A DNA stretch of 64,000 nucleotides from contig NZ_JAINDZ010000012.1 in NCBI RefSeq assembly GCF_019802345.1, positions 60,416-124,415 of the forward strand, written 5' to 3'. Shown piece after piece: positions 50,115 to 59,607 of this stretch. The notes under the pieces were generated by a model that worked only from the letters and a program-made list of their open reading frames with translations, was not told the origin of the DNA and searched no databases. Position 1 is the stretch's first letter, and the number at the start of each line of letters is the position of its first letter. The stretch is from Methylosinus sp. Sm6 (GTDB taxonomy: Bacteria > Pseudomonadota > Alphaproteobacteria > Rhizobiales > Beijerinckiaceae). A program made the translations under genes and the position numbers.

Positions 50115-52356
50115 TTGCGCGTCGACCTCCTCGAGACCCGCCGAAGGCGCCGTCGTCCCCGGCCATATAGGCCGCCAGCGGCGCTTCATGCGCATGTTGC
50201 AAAACGCTTAGCAATATCGGCGCCTCGCCGGGCAAATTCAACGCCGTTCCGCCGGTCGCGCCGAGCTCCGCCGCCGGCACGCCGGCGGCCACCGCCTCGG
50301 CGAGAATTTTCGCCGCCTCCGCCGGCTCGGCGACGATGAGATATCGGCCCTGATCCTCGCCGAAGAGACTAGCATGAGTGAGCCCTCCCGGCAGCCGGTC
50401 GATGGTCGCGCCGACGCCCCCGGCCATCGCCATTTCCGCGAGCGCGACAGCGAGGCCGCCGTCGGAAAGGTCATGAGCGGCCAGGACGCGACGGCCGACC
50501 ACCAACGCGCGGACGAAATCGCCATTGCGCCGCTCGGCGGCGAGATCGACCGGCGGCGGCGCGCCGTCGCGGCGCCCGCAGAGATCGCGCAGATAGGCCG
50601 ATTGGCCGAGCCAGCCCTGCGTCTTTCCGATGAGGAGGATCGTCCTGCCGCCGTCCGGCAGAGCCAGCGTCGAGGCGAGCGCCACATCGGCGATGACGCC
50701 GACGCCGCCGATCGCCGGGGTCGGCAGAATGCCGGTCCCCTGCGTCTCATTGTAGAGCGACACATTGCCGGACACGATCGGGAAGTCGAGCGCGCGCGCC
50801 GCCTCGCCGATCCCTTCGAGGCAGCCGACGAGCTGGCCCATGATCTGCGGCTTCTCGGGATTGCCGAAATTGAGATTGTCCGTGAGCGCCAGCGGCGTTC
50901 CGCCGCGCACGGAAATATTGCGCCAGGCTTCCGCCACCGCCTGGCGGCCGCCTTCGACCGGATCGGCCGCGCAATAGCGGGCGGTGACGTCGGTGGTCAG
51001 CACGAGGCCCTTCGGCCCCTCGCCGATGCGCACCACGGCCGCGTCGCCGCCCGGCGCGCGCACGGTGTTGCCGAGGATGAGATGGTCGTATTGCTCCCAT
51101 ACCCAGCGCTTGGAGCAGAGGTCCGGCGTCGCCAGCAGCGCGACCAGCGCCTCGCTGTCCGAGACGGGCGGCGTGACCGAGGCGGGGTCGAGCACGGGAA
51201 CCTTCGGCGTCGCGACATGCGGCCGGTCATAGACCGGCGCCTCGTCGCCGAGCTCCTTGATCGGCAGATCGGCCTCGATGATTCCCTTGTGCTTCACGAC
51301 GAAGCGCAGCGTGTCGGTGGTCACGCCGATGATGGCGAAGTCGAGCCCCCATTTGCGGAAGATCGCCTCGGCCTCTTGCTCCTGCTCCGGCCGCAGCACC
51401 ATGAGCATGCGCTCCTGGCTCTCCGACAGCATCATCTCATAGGCGGTCATGCCGGTCTCGCGGCAAGGCAGAGCGTCGAGGTCGAGCTCTATGCCGAGAT
51501 TGCCCTTGGCGCCCATCTCCACCGCCGAGGAGGTGAGGCCGGCCGCGCCCATGTCCTGAATGGCGATCACCGCGCCCGAGGCCATCAGCTCGAGACAGGC
51601 TTCGAGCAGCAGCTTCTCGGAGAAAGGATCGCCGACCTGCACGGTCGGGCGTTTTTCTTCCGCATCGGCCTCGAACGACGCCGAGGCCATGGAGGCGCCG
51701 TGAATGCCGTCGCGGCCGGTCTTGGAGCCGAGATAGACGATCGGATTGCCGATGCCTGCGGCCGCCGAATAGAAGATCGCATCGGTCCTGGCGAGGCCGA
51801 CCGCCATGGCGTTGACGAGGATGTTGCCGTCATAGGAGGCGTCGAACTCGGTCGAGCCGCCGACCGTCGGCACGCCGAAGCTGTTGCCATAGCCGCCGAC
51901 GCCGGCCACGACTCCGCCGACGAGATGGCGCGTCTTCGGGTGCTCCGGCCGGCCGAAGCGCAAGAGGTTCAAGCAGGCGATCGGACGCGCGCCCATGGTG
52001 AACACATCGCGCAAAATGCCGCCGACCCCGGTCGCCGCGCCCTGATAGGGCTCGATGAAGGAGGGGTGATTGTGGCTCTCCATCTTGAACACACAGGCGT
52101 CGCCGTCGCCGATGTCGATGACTCCGGCGTTCTCGCCCGGCCCCTTGATGACCCAAGGCGCCTTGGTCGGCAGCTTGCGCAGATGGATGCGCGAGGATTT
52201 GTAGGAGCAGTGCTCGTTCCACATCGCCGAGAAGATTCCGAGCTCGGTGAGGCTCGGCGCGCGGCCGATGAGGGCGAGGATGCGGTCATATTCGTCGCTC
52301 TTCAGCCCATGGGCGAGCGCCGCGCGCAGGGTTTCGGACTCGTCGGAGACAGTCAA
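50095..52356 (-). CDS. purL: phosphoribosylformylglycinamidine synthase subunit PurL
   Basis: The 753-residue enzyme makes FGAM from FGAR, glutamine and ATP in purine synthesis together with PurQ and PurS. Visible features are the ATP-grasp-like motifs [58 protein letters not shown] and [17 protein letters not shown]. The start is a TTG at 52356 with GAAGG nine bases upstream. The last 20 bp overlap bolA. Confidence 0.97.
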   Translation of the reverse strand: MTVSDESETLRAALAHGLKSDEYDRILALIGRAPSLTELGIFSAMWNEHCSYKSSRIHLRKLPTKAPWVIKGPGENAGVIDIGDGDACVFKMESHNHPSFIEPYQGAATGVGGILRDVFTMGARPIACLNLLRFGRPEHPKTRHLVGGVVAGVGGYGNSFGVPTVGGSTEFDASYDGNILVNAMAVGLARTDAIFYSAAAGIGNPIVYLGSKTGRDGIHGASMASASFEADAEEKRPTVQVGDPFSEKLLLEACLELMASGAVIAIQDMGAAGLTSSAVEMGAKGNLGIELDLDALPCRETGMTAYEMMLSESQERMLMVLRPEQEQEAEAIFRKWGLDFAIIGVTTDTLRFVVKHKGIIEADLPIKELGDEAPVYDRPHVATPKVPVLDPASVTPPVSDSEALVALLATPDLCSKRWVWEQYDHLILGNTVRAPGGDAAVVRIGEGPKGLVLTTDVTARYCAADPVEGGRQAVAEAWRNISVRGGTPLALTDNLNFGNPEKPQIMGQLVGCLEGIGEAARALDFPIVSGNVSLYNETQGTGILPTPAIGGVGVIADVALASTLALPDGGRTILLIGKTQGWLGQSAYLRDLCGRRDGAPPPVDLAAERRNGDFVRALVVGRRVLAAHDLSDGGLAVALAEMAMAGGVGATIDRLPGGLTHASLFGEDQGRYLIVAEPAEAAKILAEAVAAGVPAAELGATGGTALNLPGEAPILLSVLQHAHEAPLAAYMAGDDGAFGGSRGGRRANGDGKK

Positions 52357-52534
52357 ATGGTCGCACCTTCAGGATGCGCGCGTTTCGCGCCGTGCTTTCG
52401 GTCGAGCGCGGGGGCTCCGAAAGACCGCCTCTCGATTACTGCCCATGCGGCGCGATGGCAACCGGCCGCGTCCGGCGGTCGGCTCGATCCGGGACCGCGC
52501 CGAGCGAGCGAAGCTCCCGATCCTCGCATCGTCC

Positions 52535-53149
52535 TCACGCGAGGGCTCGAACGGGCTGCCGAAGGATGGTCTTCAACTTTGCCGGCTCGGTCCTTCGCGC
52601 GTCGCTCAGATAGATTTCGTGATGCTTGCCGCCGAAGGTGAAGCCCCGCGACGGCATCACGTCATGATGCAGCCGAGCGAGCGTCGGGCCTTCGTCGTCA
52701 TAGGCGCCGATATGCAGAATTTGGAGCGAAGGGCCTTCGTCGAAGCTCTCCATCCGCAGGCTCTCGGGGCGAGCGCCGAGCTTCTTTTCACTTTTTTCGA
52801 CGGCCGCCGTAAACATCGACCTGTCGAGAAGCTCAGGCGCCATGATCATCATCGTCCAGCGCCAGCGCTGCTTTCGACGCGCGACAAAATCCGCCAAGTC
52901 ATCCGCCCACCACAAGCCTTCGAGCGGCGGAACGACATAGTCCGTATTCAAGGACGCCTTGGCTGCGAACTTCATCGCGTAGCTGACGGAAAAGAGCCAT
53001 TCGATCGCTCGCGCATAGGACGGCGCGGCGTTGGGATCTCCCTGCCCGTCGACCATCACGAATCGCATCTCGGGAACGACGACGAGCTCGAAGCTCTCGG
53101 CGCGAGGTCGATAGAGCTTCAGCGATTTTTTGAAATCGATTTTCATCAT
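52535..53149 (-). CDS. GyrI-like domain protein
   Basis: The 204-residue protein begins MMKIDFKKSLKLYRPRAE and contains the GyrI-like fold found in many AraC effector domains (FELVVVPEMRFVMVDGQGDPN, GPSLQILHIGAYDDEGPTLARL, HHEIYLSDARRTEPAKLKTI). There is no DNA-binding domain. The function is not defined for stand-alone members. A second, unrelated-length GyrI-like gene is at 39.6 kb. Confidence 0.88.
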   Translation of the reverse strand: MMKIDFKKSLKLYRPRAESFELVVVPEMRFVMVDGQGDPNAAPSYARAIEWLFSVSYAMKFAAKASLNTDYVVPPLEGLWWADDLADFVARRKQRWRWTMMIMAPELLDRSMFTAAVEKSEKKLGARPESLRMESFDEGPSLQILHIGAYDDEGPTLARLHHDVMPSRGFTFGGKHHEIYLSDARRTEPAKLKTILRQPVRALA

Positions 53150-53267
53150 GATAAACGTTCCGTGGCGAGCGCCGCGCCGGAGCGTGAGGCGACCGATCTG
53201 GATCATAATATGGCGTCGCGCTTTCGCTCGAACGGCGCGCCGCATTCGTCACCGAAATCTGTAATCC

Positions 53268-53915
53268 ATGCGCCTGCCGCTCGTCACCCTGCTCCTCGCC
53301 CTTCTCGCCGTCGGCGCGTTTCGCGCAATGCGGCCGAGCGCCGACGCCGGACCGACGACCATAGCCGCCAGCGTCGACGGCGTACGCTTCACCTTCGCCA
53401 CCGCCTATGCGCGCGATGGCGCGACGCGGATGGGCGGCGCGCTCGAACGGCTCGCCTTTCTGACCGTCTTTCCGGATTTCGCGCCGGCCCCGGCCGCCAG
53501 CGCCGAACCCGAGCGCCGCAACGCGCAGGCGTTCGACCCGACCCATGTCTTCATCGCGATCGCGCCGCGCGACGAGACGATCGACCCTGCCGAGCGGCCC
53601 TCGCATCTCTATGCGCGCTTCCTGGAGAGCGAAGTGTGGGCGGCGCCCGGCGGGCTGATGCTGCGCCGCTTCGAGGCCGGCTCGCCCTATGAGCTGGAGC
53701 AGCTCTATCTCGCGCCGCCCGACGGCGCGCTGTTCTTCGCGCGCTGCCCGAAGCGCGAGGCCGGCTTCATGGGCGCCGCGCCGTGCCTGTGGGCGCTGCG
53801 CCGGGGCGCGCTCGATGTGGAGGTGCGCTTCTCTCCGAGCCTGCTCGAGCATTGGAGCCGGATCGTCGAAGGGACGCAGGACTTTCTGCGCCGGATCGAG
53901 GCCGCGCCTCGATAA
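53268..53915 (+). CDS. conserved hypothetical protein with N-terminal anchor
   Basis: The 215-residue protein starts with a hydrophobic signal or anchor (LPLVTLLLALLAVGAF) and continues as a periplasmic-type domain (TRMGGALERLAFLTVFPDF, SHLYARFLESEVWAAPGGLMLRRF, LYLAPPDGALFFARCP). I recognise it only as a type common in Hyphomicrobiales, without a known role. Two cysteines (FFARC and APCLW) may pair. The gene converges with the DUF3126 gene nine bases downstream. Confidence 0.8.
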   Translation: MRLPLVTLLLALLAVGAFRAMRPSADAGPTTIAASVDGVRFTFATAYARDGATRMGGALERLAFLTVFPDFAPAPAASAEPERRNAQAFDPTHVFIAIAPRDETIDPAERPSHLYARFLESEVWAAPGGLMLRRFEAGSPYELEQLYLAPPDGALFFARCPKREAGFMGAAPCLWALRRGALDVEVRFSPSLLEHWSRIVEGTQDFLRRIEAAPR

Positions 53916-53924
53916 TCGTCGAGA

Positions 53925-54320
53925 TCAAAAATCCTCGAGATCGAAGTCCAGAATGGCGATCTGCAGCGTGAAGCTCTGGCGCTTGGCGTCGTCGGCGGAA
54001 ATGACGCCGAGAAAATCCTCGCCGCTGTTGAGCTCCACCGAATCGGTCTTGCGGCCATGCGGCGCGAGGGTGAGCTTGTCGTTCTCGAACAGCTTGCGCA
54101 GATAGGACTGCAGGGTTTCGCGTCCGACCGGCAGCTTCATCGAGAAGGCGAAGGAGCGATCTCCGTCCTCGTCGTCGACGCTGATGGCGGCGATCTTGCG
54201 CTCGCCGAGAAGGACCGCGCCGTCATCGGGATTCTTCGGATCGGGCGTGACCCTGATCTCCTCGTTCCCGAGAGACTGGCGCAAGAACGCCTGCAGCTTG
54301 CGCAACTCGCTCTTGTCCAA
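53925..54320 (-). CDS. DUF3126-type protein with two tandem copies of the domain
   Basis: The 131-residue protein consists of two similar halves. The first has LRKLQAFLRQSLGNEEIRV, ISVDDEDGDRSFAFSMKLP; the second has LQSYLRKLFENDKLTL, DSVELNSGEDFLGVISADD and FTLQIAILDFDLEDF. Usual DUF3126 proteins are about 70 residues and match the second half, so this one looks like an internal duplication. The start is a TTG at 54320 with AAGGAGA upstream. Cytosolic; function unknown. Confidence 0.82.
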   Translation of the reverse strand: MDKSELRKLQAFLRQSLGNEEIRVTPDPKNPDDGAVLLGERKIAAISVDDEDGDRSFAFSMKLPVGRETLQSYLRKLFENDKLTLAPHGRKTDSVELNSGEDFLGVISADDAKRQSFTLQIAILDFDLEDF

Positions 54321-54462
54321 TGCGGCTTCTCCTTGGTTGCGGCGCCTGTCCGGCCCGCAGCCTGTGCCACGAATCGCCGCCGCGCCGCAAGAGGCGCCGA
54401 AACGCGAAAACGCCCGGCGCAGATCGCGCCGGGCCGTCGATCGTCTCGATGTCGCGCGCCGC

Positions 54463-55014
54463 TTATTCGCCGGCCGCCTTGAGGCGCTTGTTGCACTCGC
54501 TCCAGAACTTCGGCCAGGTGGCTTTCGGATTGGCCTTCAGCAGCTCGGCCTTTTTCGCCTTCCACTCGGCGCCGCATTTCTTCTGGCGGGCGGCCTGGGC
54601 GGCCTTGGTGTCGGGCTTGGGCTTGGCGGCCTCGGTCGGAGCTTCGGCGGGCTTGGGAGCTTCGGCGGGCTTGGGAGCTTCGGCGGGCTTGGGAGCAGCG
54701 GCCGGCGGGGGAGCAGGCGGTGGCGGCTCGGCGGCGGAGGGGGCCGGAGCAGGAACAGGAGCAGGAGCAGGAGCAGGAGCAGGCTCGGCAGGGGCGGGCG
54801 TCTCGGCGGCGGGCTCGGCGAGGCGGGCGCGGCAGGACTTCAGGAAGTCCTGCCAGCTCTGGCCCTTCAATTCATTGGCGGCCTTGGCGGCCTGATATTG
54901 CGCGCCGCATTCCTTGAGAACATTCGCCTGCGCTTTCGCTTCACTCGCGGAGCCGGCGGCGATTCCGACCGCGACAGCGCCGGCCGCAGCGTAAGAGACG
55001 AGACGGATCGACAT
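54463..55014 (-). CDS. secreted protein with two Cys-Trp modules joined by an Ala-Pro-rich linker
   Basis: A Sec signal (AAAGAVAVGIAAGSASEAKAQ) is followed by a module NVLKECGAQYQAAKAA, GQSWQDFLKSCRARL. A linker of about 75 residues is made of AP, PAPAPA and repeated PKPAEA units. A second module, KKCGAEWKAKKAELL, TWPKFWSECNKRL, ends the protein. Each module has two cysteines with a conserved Trp before the second, faintly like PsiF repeats. The protein has 183 residues from the ATG at 55014 (GGGAG upstream). I do not know a function; a periplasmic spacer or envelope-spanning protein is possible. Confidence 0.8.
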   Translation of the reverse strand: MSIRLVSYAAAGAVAVGIAAGSASEAKAQANVLKECGAQYQAAKAANELKGQSWQDFLKSCRARLAEPAAETPAPAEPAPAPAPAPVPAPAPSAAEPPPPAPPPAAAPKPAEAPKPAEAPKPAEAPTEAAKPKPDTKAAQAARQKKCGAEWKAKKAELLKANPKATWPKFWSECNKRLKAAGE

Positions 55015-55206
55015 AAAATTTCTCCCCTGGTGAGCGCCGTGGCCGAAGAGGTTCATCGGCGCGAACGGCTCCCGACGGCCGCGATGCGAGCACGGCCTAT
55101 GCCAATTCTCGGCCAACGACTCATCTGCCGCAAGCTCGCCGAGCCCACAATGAGGATGTTATGAAACGCTCTTTCGGCCGAGGGAAAGAGACGGGACGCG
55201 CGAAAC

Positions 55207-55839
55207 ATGGCGAAGCAGCGAGAAAATCCCCGCGCCTGGCGCGACGCGGCGGCGATCGTGCATGCCGACGGGCTCGCGCGCTGCCCCTGGGCGGGCGCCG
55301 ACCCGCTCTATGTCGCCTATCACGACGAGGAATGGGGCCGGCCCGAGCGTGATTCGCGCGCGCTCTACGAAAAGCTGATTCTGGACGGCTTTCAGGCCGG
55401 CCTCTCGTGGATCACGATCCTGCGCCGGCGCGAAGGCTTTCGCGCCGCCTTCGAAGGCTTCGACCCGCAGGAGATCGCGCGTTTCGACTCCGCCAAAGTC
55501 GAAGCTCTGATGCAAAACGAGGCAATCATCCGCAATCGCGCCAAGATCGAAGGCGCCGTCGCCTCTGCTCGCGCCTTTCTCGACATCGAGGAGAAGCAGG
55601 GCTTCGGCGCCTATCTCTGGGATTTCGTCAATGGCGAGCCGATCGTCAATCGGCCGCGCACCACGGCCGATGTCCCGGCCGAGACCGATCTCTCGCGCCG
55701 CCTCTCGAAGGATCTGAAGTCCCGCGGCTTCGCCTTCTGCGGACCGACGATCGTCTACGCCTTCATGCAGGCGGTCGGCATGATCGACGACCACCTCGCC
55801 GACTGCCATTGCGCGCATCGGCTTGCAGAGCGAGCCTGA
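55207..55839 (+). CDS. tag: DNA-3-methyladenine glycosylase I
   Basis: The 210-residue protein has the Tag signatures RCPWAGADPLYVAYHDEEWG, LILDGFQAGLSWITILRRREGFR and a Zn-binding end with HLADCHCAH. It removes 3-methyladenine from alkylated DNA. The stop codon lies inside the hairpin of the repeat that follows. Confidence 0.96.
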   Translation: MAKQRENPRAWRDAAAIVHADGLARCPWAGADPLYVAYHDEEWGRPERDSRALYEKLILDGFQAGLSWITILRRREGFRAAFEGFDPQEIARFDSAKVEALMQNEAIIRNRAKIEGAVASARAFLDIEEKQGFGAYLWDFVNGEPIVNRPRTTADVPAETDLSRRLSKDLKSRGFAFCGPTIVYAFMQAVGMIDDHLADCHCAHRLAERA

Positions 55840-55916
55840 AGGCTCGCGGTCCATGGGCCGCGAGCCTTCAGGCGGCGCCCTTATCCCCCTGTCAAATAGG
55901 CTGAATCACGCCACTA
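55834..55916. repeat. second copy of an interspersed palindromic element
   Basis: A 16-bp-arm hairpin (55834-55849 with 55858-55873, GCCTGAAGGCTCGCGG) covers the tag stop codon. At 55891-55916 lies a 26-bp module that is the reverse complement of 40825-40850 with one mismatch. Both places also share the 19-mer AGCGAGCCTGAAGGCTCGC. The element fills the gap between tag and the convergent zapA gene. Confidence 0.8.
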
Positions 55917-55918
55917 TT

Positions 55919-56302
55919 CTAAGGAAGCGGCCCCGGCTCCTCGCCGCCGCGCTTCAAATCGCCGACGAGCCGCTCGACGCGGGAGGCCGCCTCCTCGAGC
56001 GCGCCCGCGACCTTCTCCTGCAGCGCGGCCTCCGCCTCGCGCAGCTCCGACTCGCGGCGCTGCGCCGCGGCCAGCGCTGCTTCCGCCGCCTGCAGCCGGC
56101 CATCTGCGGTATCGGCCTCATCCGCGAGCGTGAGGGCGGCCATCACGGTGATGCGCTGCTCGCCGATGTCGCCGAAGCCTTCCTTCAGCGAGACGATCTT
56201 GGCTTCGACGCGCTTGGCCAGCTCGTGCAGCCGCGCTTCCTCGCCGTCCTCGCAGCCCATGCGATAGGTGCGGCCGGCGATCGTCACCACGACATGCGCC
56301 AT
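55919..56302 (-). CDS. zapA: cell division protein ZapA
   Basis: The 127-residue protein has the ZapA head (VVVTIAGRTYRMGCEDGEEARLHELAKRV) followed by a coiled coil (ADTADGRLQAAEAALAAAQ). It promotes FtsZ filament bundling at the division site. It follows the DUF4164 gene with a 10-bp gap, the usual alphaproteobacterial pair. Confidence 0.93.
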   Translation of the reverse strand: MAHVVVTIAGRTYRMGCEDGEEARLHELAKRVEAKIVSLKEGFGDIGEQRITVMAALTLADEADTADGRLQAAEAALAAAQRRESELREAEAALQEKVAGALEEAASRVERLVGDLKRGGEEPGPLP

Positions 56303-56312
56303 TGCGCGTCTC

Positions 56313-56603
56313 CTAATCCTCGGCCGGGCCGTCGTCGCCGAGCACGGCGCGAATGCCGTCGCTCGTGCGGTCGAGGCGCGTCAGCACCTCGTCCCGCGCC
56401 TTCTCCAGCGCGCTCTCGTGCGCGAGCGCCGCGTCGAGCTCCAGCGCCAGACGGCTGCGGTCGTCCTGCATCACGGCGAGCTCCTCCTCGAGATCGGCGT
56501 GCGACAGCTCCGCCTCGAGACGGCGGGCGACCGTCGTCTCCAGCTCGTCGAGCGCGGCCGACAGCCGCTGCAGCGCATCATCGAGTCGATTGGAGCTCGT
56601 CAT
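56313..56603 (-). CDS. DUF4164 coiled-coil protein
   Basis: The 96-residue protein is almost fully coiled coil (ALQRLSAALDELETTVARRL, LEEELAVMQDDRSRL). This matches DUF4164, which precedes zapA in Hyphomicrobiales. A division-related role is likely from the pairing. The ATG at 56603 was chosen because upstream residues in frame are not helical. Confidence 0.87.
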   Translation of the reverse strand: MTSSNRLDDALQRLSAALDELETTVARRLEAELSHADLEEELAVMQDDRSRLALELDAALAHESALEKARDEVLTRLDRTSDGIRAVLGDDGPAED

Positions 56604-56732
56604 ATGGAAACCGCGCCGGAAACGATTAAATGTCGCCGGCGGACCGGCCGCGGGCGATTCGTGCCGAAGTCCTAGCACGAATCGCGCAAATCCCAAGCCG
56701 CGCGGCCGTGGCGCGGAGGGCGGCGCGCCGCG

Positions 56733-56760
56733 TTGACAGGGGCGCCCGACCTGTTATCAC
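56733..56760 (+). promoter_or_regulatory. candidate sigma-70 promoter for gap-pgk
   Basis: TTGACA (56733-56738) and TATCAC (56755-56760) are separated by 16 bp, about 130 bp before the gap start. The rest of the 284-bp gap between the DUF4164 and gap genes shows no gene. Confidence 0.55.
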
Positions 56761-56887
56761 GCTGACGAGATTTTGCGCATGGCGCCGTCACGAATGCCTG
56801 TTTGGGCGGGAGATTCGGCATGAGGAAACGCGTCGCCGGCAAGGACGGCGCTCCGGCGCGACGAGACCGACTCGAGGAGAAACGATT

Positions 56888-57895
56888 ATGGCCGTGAGAG
56901 TGGCGATCAACGGATTCGGGCGAATCGGGCGCAATATCCTGCGCTACATCGTCGAGACCGGCCGCACGGACCTCGAGGTCGTGACCATCAACGATCTCGG
57001 CCCGGTCGAGACCAATGCGCATCTCTTGCGCTATGATTCGGTGCATGGCCGCTTCCCGCGCGAGGTGAAGGTCGAGGGCGACACGATCGACGTCGGGCTC
57101 GGGCCGATCAAGACCACGGCGATCCGGAACCCCGCCGAGCTGCCTTATCGCGATCTTCGCATCGACATCGCGCTCGAATGCACAGGCCTGTTCACCGCGC
57201 GCGACAAGGCCAAATTGCTGCTCGACGCCGGCGCGAAGCGCGTGCTGGTCTCCGCGCCTTCGGACGGCGCCGACATCACCGTCGTCTATGGCGTCAACGA
57301 CGACAAGATCACGAGCGAGCATCTCGTCGTCTCCAACGCCTCCTGCACCACCAATTGCCTCGCCCCCGTCGCCAAGGTGCTGAACGAGGCGATCGGGATC
57401 GAGAAGGGGTTCATGACGACGATCCACTCCTACACCGGCGACCAGCCGACGCTGGACACTTTTCACAAGGACCTCTACCGCGCCCGCGCCGCGGCTCTGT
57501 CGATGATCCCGACCTCGACCGGCGCGGCCAAGGCGGTCGGCCTCGTGCTGCCGGAGCTGAAGGGCAAGCTCGACGGCGCGGCGATCCGCGTGCCGACCCC
57601 CAATGTCTCGGCCGTCGATCTCAAATTCGTCGCCGAGAAGCCGACGAGCAAGGAGGAGGTCAATGCGGCGATCATCGCCGCCGCCGATGGGCCGCTGAAG
57701 GGCATTCTCGGCTACACCGACGACAAGAATGTCTCCATCGACTTCAACCACGACCCGCGCTCCTCGACCTTCCACCTCGATCAGACCAAGGTCATCGAGG
57801 GCAATCTGGTGCGCATCCTGTCGTGGTACGACAATGAATGGGGCTTCTCGGGCCGCATGACGGATGTGGCGGCGACGATCGCGAAATTGCTCTGA
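56888..57895 (+). CDS. gap: glyceraldehyde-3-phosphate dehydrogenase, type I
   Basis: The 335-residue enzyme has the Rossmann motif [14 protein letters not shown], the active-site [12 protein letters not shown] (catalytic Cys) and [10 protein letters not shown]. The ATG at 56888 has GAGGAG upstream. It converts glyceraldehyde-3-phosphate to 1,3-bisphosphoglycerate, which the product of the next gene uses. It is the first gene of the gap-pgk operon. Confidence 0.97.
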   Translation: MAVRVAINGFGRIGRNILRYIVETGRTDLEVVTINDLGPVETNAHLLRYDSVHGRFPREVKVEGDTIDVGLGPIKTTAIRNPAELPYRDLRIDIALECTGLFTARDKAKLLLDAGAKRVLVSAPSDGADITVVYGVNDDKITSEHLVVSNASCTTNCLAPVAKVLNEAIGIEKGFMTTIHSYTGDQPTLDTFHKDLYRARAAALSMIPTSTGAAKAVGLVLPELKGKLDGAAIRVPTPNVSAVDLKFVAEKPTSKEEVNAAIIAAADGPLKGILGYTDDKNVSIDFNHDPRSSTFHLDQTKVIEGNLVRILSWYDNEWGFSGRMTDVAATIAKLL

Positions 57896-57921
57896 ATCCC
57901 TTTGCAGCGGAAAGTCTCCTC

Positions 57922-59112
57922 ATGTCCTTCAACACGCTCGATTCCGCCGATCTGAAAGGCAAGCGCGTCCTGCTGCGCGTGGACTTCAATGTGCCGATGG
58001 AGAATGGCGTCGTCACCGACCGGACGCGCATCCACCGCGTCCTGCCGACGATCGAGGAAATTTCGGCCAAGGGCGGCAAGGTGATCCTGCTCGCCCATTT
58101 CGGCCGGCCGAAGGGCGAGCGCAAGGAAGAGGACTCGCTGCGTCCCGTGGCGGCGGCGCTCGCCGAGACGATCAAGCGTCCGGTCGCCTTCGCCGACGAC
58201 TGCATCGGCGAGAGCGCGCGCGAAGCGATCGAGACGCTCGCGGACGGCGATATTCTGCTGCTCGAGAACACGCGCTTCCACAAGGGCGAGGAGAAGAACG
58301 ACCCGGCCTTCGTCGCCGAGGTCGCGAAGCTCGGCGACGTCTATGTGAACGAAGCCTTCTCGGCCGCCCATCGCGCCCATGCGACGACCGAAGGCCTCGC
58401 CCATGTTCTCCCCGCCTATGCCGGCCGCACCATGCAGGCCGAGCTGCAGGCGCTGACCCGAGCGCTCGAGCATCCAGAGCATCCCGTGATGGCGGTGGTG
58501 GGCGGCGCGAAGATTTCCACCAAGCTCGAGCTGCTGGGCAATCTGCTTCGCAAGGTCGACGCGCTGGTCATTGGCGGCGGCATGGCCAACACTTTTTTGG
58601 CGGCGCAAGGCAAGCCGATCGGCAAGTCGCTGTGCGAGCATGATCTCATCGACAAGGCGCGCGCCATTCTCGCCGAGGCGAAAGGCGCCGATTGCGAGAT
58701 CGTGCTGCCCATCGACGCCACCGTCGCGCAGAAGTTCGCGGCGCACGCGCCCTCGCATATCGTCGCGGTCGATCACGTCGGCGAAAACGACATGATCCTC
58801 GATCTCGGGCCGAAATCCGTCGCCCATATCGAGAGCCTGCTCGAAAAGACCCGGACGCTGGTGTGGAACGGCCCGCTCGGCGCCTTCGAGCTGCCGCCCT
58901 TCGACGAAGGCACCAATGCGGTGGCCCAGACTGCCGCGAGGCTCACCTGCGAGGGCAAGCTGCTGTCGGTGGCGGGCGGCGGCGACACGGTGGCCGCGCT
59001 GAACCAGGCCCATGCGGCGCAGGAATTCACCTATCTCTCGACCGCCGGCGGCGCCTTCCTCGAATGGCTGGAAGGCAAGGAGCTGCCGGGCGTCGCGGCG
59101 CTGCGGACGTAA
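57922..59112 (+). CDS. pgk: phosphoglycerate kinase
   Basis: The 396-residue two-domain enzyme shows the substrate motif [13 protein letters not shown], the arginine-containing [15 protein letters not shown], and the nucleotide-domain motifs [14 protein letters not shown] and [11 protein letters not shown]. It transfers phosphate from 1,3-bisphosphoglycerate to ADP. It starts 26 bp after gap. Confidence 0.98.
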   Translation: MSFNTLDSADLKGKRVLLRVDFNVPMENGVVTDRTRIHRVLPTIEEISAKGGKVILLAHFGRPKGERKEEDSLRPVAAALAETIKRPVAFADDCIGESAREAIETLADGDILLLENTRFHKGEEKNDPAFVAEVAKLGDVYVNEAFSAAHRAHATTEGLAHVLPAYAGRTMQAELQALTRALEHPEHPVMAVVGGAKISTKLELLGNLLRKVDALVIGGGMANTFLAAQGKPIGKSLCEHDLIDKARAILAEAKGADCEIVLPIDATVAQKFAAHAPSHIVAVDHVGENDMILDLGPKSVAHIESLLEKTRTLVWNGPLGAFELPPFDEGTNAVAQTAARLTCEGKLLSVAGGGDTVAALNQAHAAQEFTYLSTAGGAFLEWLEGKELPGVAALRT

Positions 59113-59127
59113 GCCGCGACGCGCATC

Positions 59128-59180
59128 CCTTCTCCCACTCGTGGGAGAAGGCGGGCCCGCTTCGCGCGGGGGCCCTTTTC
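59128..59180 (+). terminator. terminator after gap-pgk
   Basis: A perfect hairpin (CCTTCTCCCAC, TC, GTGGGAGAAGG) is followed by a second GC-rich hairpin (GGGCCCGC to GCGGGGGCCC) and then TTTTC at 59176-59180. The second hairpin with its T-run is the more likely terminator. Confidence 0.7.
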
Positions 59181-59187
59181 GTCGGCT

Positions 59188-59607
59188 CTACTCCTCCACC
59201 TTGCCGCGCAGCGCCTTGACGCCGGCGCGCAGCTTCTTGCCTTCGAGCCGGCGCAGCTTTGAGCCATAGGTCGGCTTCGTTTCCCGGCGCGGCGGAGGCG
59301 GCGGCGCGGCGGCCGCATGGATCAGCTCCAGAAGCCGCTCGCGCGCATCGGCGCGATTGCGCTCCTGGGTGCGGTGGCGTTGGGCGGTGATGACGATCAC
59401 GCCCTCCTTCGTCAGCCTTCGACCGGCGAGCTTCTCCAGCCGCGCGCGCACCGGCGGCGGCAGGCTCGGCGAATGGCGCGCGTCGAAGCGCAGCTGCACG
59501 GCCGTCTCGACCTTCTGCACATTCTGGCCGCCGGCGCCGGAGGAGCGCATGAAGGATTCCTGCAGCTCGCTCTCGTCGATGGAGATGAAAGGGGTGACGC
59601 GGATCAC
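59188..59607 (-). CDS. arfB: alternative ribosome-rescue factor ArfB (peptidyl-tRNA hydrolase)
   Basis: The 139-residue protein carries the GGQ motif (RSSGAGGQNVQKVETAVQLR) and a basic C-terminal tail (KLRRLEGKKLRAGVKALRGK) that enters the empty mRNA channel of stalled ribosomes. It frees ribosomes on non-stop mRNA by peptidyl-tRNA hydrolysis. The GTG at 59607 overlaps the stop of the preceding SRAP gene (GTGA); a longer in-frame ATG would overlap that gene more. Confidence 0.94.
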   Translation of the reverse strand: MIRVTPFISIDESELQESFMRSSGAGGQNVQKVETAVQLRFDARHSPSLPPPVRARLEKLAGRRLTKEGVIVITAQRHRTQERNRADARERLLELIHAAAAPPPPPRRETKPTYGSKLRRLEGKKLRAGVKALRGKVEE

